Assembly (NCBI GenBank): GCA_938008665.1 | Contig: CALLKA010000120.1 | Location: 1-6,883, forward strand | Origin: an uncultured Bacteroidota bacterium | GTDB taxonomy: Bacteria; Bacteroidota; Bacteroidia; Chitinophagales; Chitinophagaceae | Direction of reading: 5' to 3' | Length of the DNA stretch: 6,883 nt | Shown: piece after piece, positions 1 through 6,860 of the stretch | Layout of the letters: each line of letters begins with the position of its first letter | Position numbering within the stretch: the first letter of the stretch is position 1 | The notes under the pieces: model-generated | What the model saw: the letters and a program-made list of their open reading frames with translations, nothing else | Database searches by the model: none | Told to the model about the DNA's origin: nothing | Translations under genes and position numbers: made by a program

Positions 1-26
1 TTCCCTACACGACGCTCTTCCGATCT
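1..26 (+). other. Illumina TruSeq adapter (read-1 side), not biological
   Basis: These bases match the 3' part of the TruSeq universal adapter and end exactly in GCTCTTCCGATCT, the point at which insert is ligated. The matching other arm of the adapter closes the window at the right-hand end, so the true left edge of the biological DNA is base 27. Nothing here should be annotated as genomic. Confidence 0.98.
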
Positions 27-188
27 AGCTTGATTCATAGATAATTATGTTAATATTTTATCAATAAACTTCAAAAAATATATATCTTTAATAATATATT
101 AACATTCTTATATAGAATGTTAGTTCATTTCATTTATTAAGCTTTTCTACCCTCATAGATAAAGCCTTCAATTTTTTATTTTAACTGT
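27..188. other. AT-rich non-coding leader before the giant gene
   Basis: This stretch is very AT-rich and carries frequent stops in all frames. It contains one good inverted repeat (100-122). I see no convincing Bacteroidota promoter: the best -7-like box, TATCTTTA at 83-90, lacks the final G and has no TTTG-type -33 partner. There is no purine-rich Shine-Dalgarno sequence before the start at 189; the bases just upstream are a T-run and AACTGT, as is common in Bacteroidota. Whether the first bases hold the tail of an upstream gene cannot be decided because the insert is cut there. Confidence 0.7.
100..122. repeat. Perfect 9-bp inverted repeat in the leader
   Basis: The left arm TAACATTCT (100-108) and the right arm AGAATGTTA (114-122) are perfect reverse complements around the 5-base loop TATAT. 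The stem is AT-rich, with two G-C pairs, and is followed by a T-rich but interrupted stretch. It could be an operator half-site pair, a weak terminator of an unseen upstream gene, or a 5'-UTR hairpin of the gene starting 67 bases downstream. In DNA this AT-rich, chance cannot be excluded. Confidence 0.5.
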
Positions 189-272
189 ATGAAAAAATTT
201 CTACAATTCGCAGGAAACAACATTGTTATTGTTACTTTCTTATTCTTATTAATTTCCTTGAATGTTAATGCA
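189..272 (+). other. Sec signal peptide
   Basis: Residues 1-28 have two lysines at the N-terminus (MKK), then a hydrophobic core (about residues 12-24, IVIVTFLFLLISL) and a plausible signal peptidase I site after NVNA (V-N-A at -3 to -1), followed by Lys-Lys. No lipobox cysteine is present, so this is predicted as a soluble secreted protein or type IX cargo rather than a lipoprotein. The cleavage region is also the left edge of a 25-residue duplication. Confidence 0.88.
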
Positions 273-3200
273 AAAAAAGAAAATAGCCTAAGCTATCTTC
301 CAAAAGCAACTTTAACGAATAGTATAGTAACCAATGCTGTTAATGAAAAAATAATAGTGAATCCAAGCTATCTTCCAAAAGCAACTTTAACGAGTTATAT
401 GGAAACGCCAGAAACTTATTCTGGTGGATCTGGTACGATTACTTCAACTAATAATTTTACCTCATTTAGTTCATGTCTTTCAACAGCATCAGCTGCACAA
501 AGTTTTACTATAGCTGCTTCGAGCTTAAATGCTAGCACTACTGTTGTTTTATCTGCGCCTGCTGGTTTTGAATTATCTACTACAAGTTCAGGAACATATT
601 CAACTACTTTAGTTGTTAATCAAACTAGCGCAGGGACTGTTACAAATACAACTTTATATATAAGATTAAGTGCTTCTGCAAGTGCAGGCACTTTTACTGG
701 AACTTTAGGTATTGCTTCATCTGGTGCAAATACTGATTTGTCAATTGTTATGCCAAGTTCTACCGTAAATGCATTACCAACAATAACAGGAACTGCAACT
801 ACAGTCATTGGAGGAACATCTACATTATCAAGTACTATTGCAGGAGGAACATGGTCATCATCAACCACTGCTGTTGCAACAATTAGCGCTTCAGGTGTGG
901 TAACAGGTGTTGCGAATGGAACTACCACTATTACTTACACTGCCGCAACTGGTTGTGCAACAACTGTTTCATTTACAGTGAGTGGCCCAAGTATTACAAA
1001 ATCTGGTACTATTACTGCATTGGCTACTTGTATCGGTACTGCATCAGCTGCTCAAACATTTACAATTACAGGGTCAGGCTTAACCAATAACATTATCATT
1101 ACTTCTCCTACTGGGTATGAAATTGCAACAACGAGTGGAGGTACCTATTCTTCTTCAATCACATTAACACAGAGTTCTGGGTCTGTAACAACTACATCAA
1201 TTTTTGTTAGAATTACCGCTGCTGCTACTTCAGCACCTGCTGGAACAATTTCAATTACTTCTACTGGAGCAATTGCGCAAACAATTACTATTCCTACTTC
1301 CAGAGTCAATTCGTTGCCAACAATTAGAATTAATTCTAGCACTGTTTTGAGCGGTCCCGTTGGAACAACAAATATAACAGGTTCAGCTTACCCAGCTACT
1401 TCTAACACTTGGGTATCTTCTAATACTGCTGTTGGTACCATTACAGGCACAGGAAATGTGACTGGTGTGGTAACAGGTATAAAAGATGGCATCACTAAAA
1501 TTACCTATACCGATAACAATGGTTGTGTTACAAGTTCATTATTTAGAGTAGGAACTGGTAAAGTATTATGGTATGTAACAAATACTGCTGAAACCACACC
1601 TAATGCAGATGTAACATTAAAAACAATTCCTTCTGCAATTAATCAATCTTTGACAGGAGATACGATCATAGTTTATGAAGGAACTTATAAAGACAAGATA
1701 GATTATGGTTCCAAAAATTTAATATTAGCATCAAGGTATTTATTAGATCTTGATACGACACATATTTCGAGAACTAAAATTGATGGTACTGGTGTTGCTC
1801 AAAATAATGATTGGTGGGATCCATTCATTAAACAATCCAACTTTACAAGCGATACAAGTTTGCAAAAATTCATTGGATTTAAGGTGATGAATACACAGGG
1901 TCTTTCAATCATGTTTAATGGCGGGATTATCAGAAATAATATATTTACTAATAATGTTACTAAGTCCTATGATTTATCTGTGATTAGAGTTGCAGGTGTG
2001 AAAGTTGAAAATAATATTTTTGAGGCGAATAAAGGGATGATCTCAGTTTTAGCTCAACCATTTAATCAAGGTGACCATGCCTGGACCTATATTAATAATA
2101 ATATTTTTAAAAATCAATCTCATGTGACAAATGATGGGAATCATGGCTTAATACATGGGGTTGTTCAGAAATTAAAAATTTGGAATAACTTATTCTATAA
2201 TAATAAATCACCCAATTTAATCTCTGTTGGAGGTGATGCGGTTGATAGTGCGTTAACAATAAATAATACATTTGTTGGTAATTCATCCAGTAATGTAAAT
2301 TGGAATAGTTATTTATATAATGTTAGAACATGGGAAAATAGTGCAGGATTCTTAAATTTAATTACTAATAATATTTTAATAAATTCTGGATCAATTAGAA
2401 CAGGTAATAATAGATCTGTAGATTTTAATGTTTCGAATAACTATGCAACTATTTCTTTAAAAGAATTGCCGGAAAATTTCAATACTAATGGAAATTATTA
2501 CCAAAAAGATAATTATTTCGCAGACAATAGTTTAAAATTTGTGGATTCGGCCGGTAAGGACTTTAGACTCGATGCAAGTTCATTTGGTATTGGTTATGGA
2601 TTGGATACCGCGATTATTCCCAATAAAGATTTTTATAGCAATGCAAGGCCATTGCCTGCGGGAACAAAGCCAGATATTGGCGCATTTGAAAATGTCATTG
2701 GCATACCGCAACCTATATTATATGTAACACCTGGTCAAAAGAGAAACTATTTAAGATGGGATTTAGTAAAAGTGCCCTATATAGATTCTGTGTTCATTTA
2801 TAGATCAACCGATACCTTAGGTACAACAGTGCCTTATGCTAAAATTGGTAGTCGATTTAATGATACTGCTGTTACTAATAAAATAATGGGCTCAACAAAA
2901 TCGCCATTTAATGCGAGCGATTATACTTATATAGGTGCATATGGCGGATCTACCTATTATATGAGTAAAACCAATGCTACTTGGACCAATGCTAAAAATT
3001 TGGCGAATGAACAAGGTGGACAATTGGTTTGTATTGAAACTTCAGAGGAAAATAATTATATTAATACTGCGCGACAAAATATCAACGGTAGTTCATTCTG
3101 GGCGGGTGGCTATCAGATTGATAAGACCAATGAACCAAAAGGATCATGGTATTGGATCAATGGCAAGCCAATCACCATGAACATGTCTGGTACTAATTTT

Positions 3201-6200
3201 GGTAGTGGAGAACCCAATAATTCAGGTGGTTCAGAAGATTATCTTCAAATAAATAATGGCGGAAGTTGGAACGACTTAAATGATAATTCACAAATTCCAT
3301 ATATCATTGAATATGATGGCAGTATTGGTGCTGTGAAATTGGACAACTATGTAGATTCAGTAAACATTACCAACGGAACAAAGTATTTTTATAAAATTCA
3401 AACGACGGATAAAGTAAATACTTCATTGTATAGTTTGATTAAGTCTGCAACGCCAAACGTGGGTGCGAAATTACCTACGGACTTAACTGCGCAAGCAGCA
3501 TCAAACGCTGTTAAAATAAGCTGGACAAATCCAACAGGTCAAGTAACTGGTAAATACATTATATATCATTCAACAGATTCATTTACAAAAGACAATTCGG
3601 TAGTTGACACTGTGCTTAATAATACTACCTCATTAAAAGATGCTAATTTATTTATTGGTAAAAATTATTATTATCGTATTAAATCAATTGATCAAAATGG
3701 TATTCAATCTGATTATTCCAATATAGTTTCTGTAAAAGTTACCTCTTTAATTTACATTGACCCTAATGGAAATGATAATAATTTTGGTAGTCCAACTGCT
3801 CCTTTTAAAACACTAGGAGCGGCTGTTGATTTTGCGCAAAGCAGAGACACCATTGTATTTAATAATGGTACTCATTTGAATAGTGCAAGCGTTTCGATTC
3901 AGAAAAAATTATTCATTACCAGTAAGTATCAGTTTACAAAGGATTCTGCTGACATAAAAAATACTATTTTAACTGGCGGAACCGACTTTGTTTTATTGAG
4001 CATTTCAAATACATATGACACCGTAACAATACAAGGTTTAACCATTCAAAACCATGGTAATATTGCCATTTCCGCAAACGTTCCTATTGTGGTTAATGCA
4101 TGTATTTTCAAGAATAATGGTAATACTACTACTCAAAATGGGTTCTTAAATTTAGGAAATGGCGCTAAAGTAAGTAACTCTACTTTCGATTCAAATAATG
4201 GATATATAAATGTAAATGATCGAGGAGCAATCATTGATGCGAATAAATTTTTCAATAATAAATTTGGTGCAAGTAATGTAAATTATTTATTTCAAGGATG
4301 GAGCGGTAAAATTACGATTTCCAATAATCTTTTTGTTCAGAATGGAACCATGGCGAAAGATGATTGGCAGGGTACTGCATCTGCAATAATAAATACAGGT
4401 GGCTGGGGCGGTGATACCACATTTATTATTAATAATACATTTATTAATAATAATGCATATGCAGTTTTATTTTCATTAGCGAATGAAAGAAGAGCTGTAC
4501 TTGTAAATAATTTATTCAGCAATCCTGCTGGAGACATACTTTTCCAAAAATCGCAGTATTCAAATAACAATATACCGGGTGCAACTTTAATTTATGCTAA
4601 CATATTACCAAAAGAGGTAACTGAGTATAACAATTACAAATCGTTTTCTGTAAAGGCGGATAAAAATATCATCAGTTCTACAAGTGGAATGATTGATTTA
4701 TCTACTTATAAAGTTAAATCAAACTTTATTGGTATCGCAGAGGGTGTTTCTAATTTAAAATTGACCAATGGAACCGTTTACTATACAGTTCCAGCCTATG
4801 ATTTGTATGGTAAAGAAAGAAAAGGTATCGTTGATATTGGAGCTGAACAAACCAATAATCCGATAGTAGCGCCAACTATAGATAATATTGAAGGCGGTAG
4901 TAATAAAAATTTAATTATTATAAAACCTCCTTTCAATAAAGCTAAGGTGAAGAGTTTTAAAATATATGTAAGTAATCAATCAATTTCTGATACATCAACT
5001 ACCGCTAAATTAGTAGCAACTATTACAGATACCTTAAAGTATTCAGATGCTTCTGTGGTAAATGGTACAAGATATTATTATAGAGTGAAAGCTGTCGATA
5101 CATCAGCCGCAGCAAATCTTAGTCCATATAGTAATGAATTTGCAGTAACACCCAATATACCTCCAGGTAGAATTGATTCTTTAATTATGTCAACTGCTCC
5201 AAGAGCTGCATTATTAAAGTGGGGTAAACAAGCCTCAGATATAAAATATTTGGTACTTAGTGGATACAATAAAGATTCTTTATCTGTACTTGCTAATAAT
5301 TTAGATTCCAATGCTTATTTGGTAAATAATTTAATTAAAGGCAAGGATTATTGGTTTGCAGTGCAAGCAATCGATAATGGTGGTGCAACAAGTGTAATTA
5401 GCAATATTGTTAAATATTCTGCAACGAATACTTGGTATGTTGATACGATTCCTACTTCCATTAATTTGGGATCTGCAGAGTATCCTTATAATGTGATTCA
5501 AAATGTTATTGATATTGCTGAAGCTGGGGATACCATCCTTATTAACAATGGTACTTATGCTGAGAATTTGCAATTATTTAATAAGTCCTTAACCTTAAAA
5601 GCGCGCAATTTATCAAAAGCAATCATCGATCCTGTTGATGCTAGAACAAAATCAACATTAAATATTCAGGATATTGCAAATTGTTGTTATGAGGGTATTG
5701 ATTACATAAAACCTAGAAATAACATTATCGGATTAGTATTTACTGGAAATACTGCTATTGACTGGGGAAATAATGATGCGCCTGCGGTTTTAAATATTAC
5801 CAATAATTCAAATCCGCTTTTCGAATCATGTACATTCAATTATAACTCAAGTCAGTATTTGGTCCGCTTCGACAGATCAGCACCCGCATTTAACAACTGT
5901 TTAATCGTTAATAACAATTTACAAAATGGGTTATTCCAGGTTAACTATGAAGACACGACACGTCCTAGAACCAATATTCCAAGGTTTGTTCATAGTGTTT
6001 TTGATAATAATAGTTTCTTCTCAAGAGGTAGTTCAACAATAAATGGTATTGCCATTTTGAATAGTATTGTTAGTAATAATGGCTATGATGAACAATTTAA
6101 TGAAACAAATTTTAGAATTGCAAATTCCATAGTTGATAATAAAAAGTTGGCAGATAGATCATCCACTAACTTATTTGCTGACCCTCAATTTAATAATCCA

Positions 6201-6860
6201 TCTTCTTTTGATTATTCATTAAGTAATTCCTCACCTGCTTTAGGAAGAGGCGGTTCTGAATTAATTATTACAGGTTCGCAAAGTGTGGATACGGTTAGAA
6301 CATTAGACTATGACTTCAATTATTCAAAAAGACCTAATCCAAGCGGTACAAAATCTGATATTGGTGCATTTGAGAGTAAATACAGTGTGTCAGCACCATA
6401 TATATCAAGACTCCAAAGATCAGGAACTAACATTACATTAACTTGGGAAAAGCCAAATAGTACGGACGCTTACAATACCTTAAAAGTATACAGAGATACT
6501 TTGGCAAGTGCACTTGATACAGTTGCTGCGTTGAATATCACTGTTGATGCAAACAAAGCCACAATTTCAGATGAAATGCCTAGTAATAGAGTTTACTATT
6601 ATGCATTAAAAGCAACCGTTGGTACGGTAAATACCGGATTGAGTAATATCAAATCAACATTAGACACGGTGTTTATACCAAACTTAAATTTTGCAACTGA
6701 TACTGCGTCATTGCAAATTAGAGCGGCTTCCAGACAAGGTAACTCACTCAGTCAAATGACCAACTTAGTTAAATTAGCAGCTGATGATGCAACTGCAATG
6801 CCAAAATTTGTTATCTATTCACAAGATTGGAAACAAATTGACAGTACAAAAGCATTAACT
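189..6860 (+). CDS. Giant secreted multidomain surface protein (Big_2, beta-helix, Fn3, C-type lectin), 3'-partial
   Basis: One frame stays open from ATG 189 to the end of the insert, 2,224 codons without a stop. ATG 189 is the first start after the in-frame stop TAG at 156-158 and is followed at once by a clear signal peptide, so the start is firm despite the absent Shine-Dalgarno. Order by residue: signal peptide 1-28; two Ser/Thr-rich beta module plus Big_2 pairs (82-264, 273-454); beta-helix 461-834; Fn3 interrupted by a C-type lectin domain (840-1089); Fn3 1095-1186; beta-helix 1188-1554; Fn3 1562-1655 and 1658-1745; beta-helix 1749-2062; Fn3 2070-2158; unrecognised tail 2160-2224. The composition is rich in Asn, Ser and Thr, with only ten Cys. 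Such architecture is typical of exported Bacteroidota adhesins or glycan-binding proteins, often type IX cargo. No sorting domain is visible because the C-terminus is lost. Enzyme activity cannot be excluded or shown. Reading on past 6860 adds RSEEHTS, which is adapter, not protein. Confidence 0.95.
264..413 (+). repeat. 75-bp in-frame tandem duplication at the signal-peptide junction
   Basis: Two adjacent 75-base units (264-338 and 339-413) share a perfect 29-base core at 290-318 and 365-393, encoding SYLPKATLT at residues 35-43 and 60-68. They also share the unit start GTTAATG, encoding Val-Asn, at 264 and 339. Outside these the copies have diverged. The duplication is exactly 25 codons, so it preserves frame. 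It starts inside the signal peptide, so a second, altered copy of the cleavage-site region (VNEK instead of VNAK) now lies in the mature protein. Confidence 0.85.
432..785 (+). other. Ser/Thr-rich beta module, copy 1 (residues 82-199)
   Basis: The domain begins GTIT, has a single Cys at residue 96 followed by a TASAAQSF segment, then an APAGFELST motif, a YIRLSA strand, and ends VNALPTI. It aligns over its whole length with residues 273-379. This pattern (a Cys-containing opening strand, an SFTI strand, a P-x-G-[FY]-E loop, then a [YV]-[IV]-R strand) recurs in large Bacteroidota surface proteins, but I cannot attach a secure family name. It is probably an all-beta sandwich spacer. Confidence 0.7.
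786..980 (+). other. Big_2 bacterial Ig-like domain 1 (residues 200-264)
   Basis: The sequence shows the group-2 bacterial Ig-like signature: an opening G-G-T-S-T-L strand, then W-S-S-S-x-x-A-V-A-T-I-S, A-S-G-V-V-T-G-V-A-N-G and T-T-T-I-T-Y. This matches the family pattern of WsSsn-x-xvAtVs-x-GvVtGvaaGtatIt. A single Cys at 256 follows the I-T-Y strand. Such domains serve as extracellular spacers or adhesive modules in intimin-like and other surface proteins. Confidence 0.85.
1005..1325 (+). other. Ser/Thr-rich beta module, copy 2 (residues 273-379)
   Basis: This is the second copy of the module at residues 82-199. It shares the GTIT opening, Cys 281 before GTASAAQTF, a SPTGYEIATT loop, an IFVRIT strand and the closing VNSLPTI. 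The closing motifs of the two copies are 180 residues apart, which gives the period of the module plus Big_2 unit. Nucleotide identity is only moderate, so the duplication is old relative to the 75-bp repeat near the start. Confidence 0.7.
1326..1550 (+). other. Big_2 bacterial Ig-like domain 2 (residues 380-454), divergent
   Basis: The Big_2 pattern is visible as TWVSSNTAVGTI, then VTGVVTGIKDG and TKITYTDNNGC with Cys 446. The strand before the turn contains extra residues (GTGNVTGVVTG), so the loop is longer than in the first copy. It leads directly into the first beta-helix cassette. Its role is inferred to be a spacer. Confidence 0.78.
1569..2690 (+). other. Parallel beta-helix cassette 1 (residues 461-834)
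   Basis: The cassette opens with WYV, then GDTIIVYEGTY at residues 490-500, the usual entry of a right-handed beta-helix. Asn-rich rungs follow, with repeated N-N-x-[FL] turns such as NNIFTNN, NNIFEAN, NNNIFKN, NNLFYNN and NNTFVGN, i.e. an asparagine ladder. It closes with ARPLPAGTKPDIGAFE (DIGAFE at 829-834), the ending seen in pectate-lyase-like and choice-of-anchor-Q-type surface proteins. I see no diagnostic lyase active site, so glycan cleavage is not claimed. Confidence 0.82.
2706..3455 (+). other. Fn3-like domain (residues 840-1089) interrupted by a lectin insert
   Basis: The N-terminal half (840-897) has Fn3 strands: the core Trp in YLRWDL, FIYRST, YAKIGS and then FNDTAVTN. The C-terminal half resumes at 1054 with YVDSVNITNGTKYFYKIQTTD and ends SATP at 1086-1089, matching the late strands of the intact Fn3 domains in this protein (for example VVNGTRYYYRVKAVD near 1630). 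Residues 898-1053 lie between the halves and contain a C-type lectin domain. The nesting is inferred by comparison with the sibling Fn3 domains. Confidence 0.65.
2928..3320 (+). other. C-type lectin domain (residues 914-1044)
   Basis: The fold is recognisable from GSTYYMS, the TW-x-x-AKNLANEQGGQLV helix (Trp 932), the ETSEENNYI helix, FWAGG in place of the usual WIG[LG], GSWYWINGKP, then GEPNN, SEDYLQI, SWNDL and the closing IIEYDG strand. The Ca2+/sugar site is complete: Glu 1008, Asn 1010 (EPN), Glu 1016, Asn 1028 and Asp 1029 (WND), with the same spacing as the five ligands of mannose-binding protein. EPN predicts a mannose-type preference. The canonical disulfide cysteines are absent; the only Cys is 948. 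Confidence 0.9.
3471..3746 (+). other. Fn3 domain (residues 1095-1186)
   Basis: This is a standard fibronectin type III pattern. It starts LPTDLTAQA, then AVKISWTNP with the core Trp, YIIYHSTDSF, and a conserved late strand NYYYRIKSIDQNG leading to SDYSNIVSV. It links the lectin-bearing region to the second beta-helix. Spacer role inferred. Confidence 0.85.
3750..4850 (+). other. Parallel beta-helix cassette 2 (residues 1188-1554)
   Basis: This cassette has the most typical opening of the three: IYIDPNGNDNNFGSPTAPF, a short AAVDFA helix and RDTIVFNNGTH at residues 1219-1229. The rungs include IQGLTIQNHG, NACIFKNNG, NSTFDSNNG, SNNLFVQNG, INNTFINNN and VNNLFSN. The end is YGKERKGIVDIGAEQ, where the usual DIGAFE (here DIGAEQ, 1549-1554) has lost its Phe. 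The family is known for carbohydrate-associated surface proteins; no active site is assigned. Confidence 0.85.
4872..5153 (+). other. Fn3 domain (residues 1562-1655)
   Basis: The domain runs from PTIDNIEGG through LIIIKPP and FKIYVSN to NGTRYYYRVKAVD and SPYSNEFAVTP. The core Trp of the B strand is replaced (IIIKPP), but the late strands are canonical. It sits directly after cassette 2 and is followed after two residues by a second Fn3-like domain. Confidence 0.78.
5160..5423 (+). other. Fn3-like domain (residues 1658-1745)
   Basis: The pattern is PPGRIDSLIMST, AALLKWGKQ with the core Trp, IKYLVLSGYN and GKDYWFAVQAIDNGG followed by SNIVKYSA. It is shorter than the previous Fn3, and its C strand lacks the usual Y-[RS]-S. 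It leads straight into cassette 3, so cassettes 2 and 3 are separated by a double Fn3. Confidence 0.75.
5433..6374 (+). other. Parallel beta-helix cassette 3 (residues 1749-2062)
   Basis: It opens WYVDT, then GSAEYPY, a NVIDIAEA helix and GDTILINNGTYAENL (from residue 1780). Rungs include FESCTFNYN and FNNCLIVNN, with Cys 1881 and 1904 at equivalent turn positions. Near the end is FADPQFNNP...YSLSNSSPALGRGG, matching the usual 'F-x-DP-x-F...Y-x-L...SPA-x-x-x-G' ending, then FNYSKRPNPSGTKSDIGAFES (DIGAFE 2057-2062). It is about 50-60 residues shorter than cassettes 1 and 2. A Cys-Cys pair at 1832-1833 lies in a loop after the first rungs. Confidence 0.85.
6396..6662 (+). other. Fn3 domain (residues 2070-2158)
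   Basis: The pattern is PYISRLQRSG, ITLTWEKPN with the core Trp, LKVYRDT and NRVYYYALKATVG followed by GLSNIKST. It repeats the arrangement seen after cassettes 1 and 2, an Fn3 immediately after the DIGAxE ending. What follows is not another Fn3. Confidence 0.75.
6666..6860 (+). other. Start of an unrecognised domain (residues 2160-2224), cut by the insert end
   Basis: Residues 2160-2224 contain LQIRAASRQGNSLSQ and KLAADDATAMPKFVIYSQDW, which do not resemble the beta-helix, Fn3, lectin or Ig-like parts upstream. The fragment is too short to name. It may begin a new sensor-like, binding or catalytic domain, or another Bacteroidota spacer; the rest of the gene is missing. Confidence 0.5.

Noticed and set aside
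83..90. Possible Bacteroidota -7 promoter box TATCTTTA
   Set aside because: It differs from TAnnTTTG at the final base, and no TTTG-type -33 element lies at the expected distance upstream.
620..928. Reverse-strand open frame of 102 codons
   Set aside because: It lies wholly inside the Ig-like region of the giant gene. Its Val/Pro/Ala-rich product is the antisense of Thr/Gly/Asn codons, with no recognisable domain.
1145..1342. Reverse-strand open frame of 65 codons
   Set aside because: It is antisense to the second Ser/Thr-rich module; its low-complexity Val/Ile/Glu product comes from the complementary codons.
2539..2727. Forward open frame of 62 codons in another frame
   Set aside because: It starts at TTG inside the well-supported beta-helix cassette 1 and its product has no recognisable features.
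2974..3180. Forward open frame of 68 codons in another frame
   Set aside because: It overlaps the C-type lectin domain, whose conserved residues are read in the main frame.
4337..4570. Reverse-strand open frame of 77 codons with a hydrophobic stretch
   Set aside because: The hydrophobic run is the complement of Asn/Ile rungs in cassette 2; no start context or independent domain supports a gene.
5078..5573. Two reverse-strand open frames of 77 and 80 codons (5078-5311, 5331-5573)
   Set aside because: Both are antisense to Fn3 domains and the start of cassette 3; their Ile/Asn/Ser-rich products reflect complementary codons.
1569..6374. Calling the beta-helix cassettes pectate lyases or another polysaccharide-cleaving enzyme
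   Set aside because: The fold is supported by the Asn-rich rungs and boundary motifs, but no set of catalytic Asp/Arg/Lys residues typical of a named lyase or hydrolase family could be identified by eye.
6396..6860. A type IX secretion C-terminal sorting domain
   Set aside because: The reading frame is cut before any C-terminus, so type IX export is an expectation from the likely host and architecture, not something seen.
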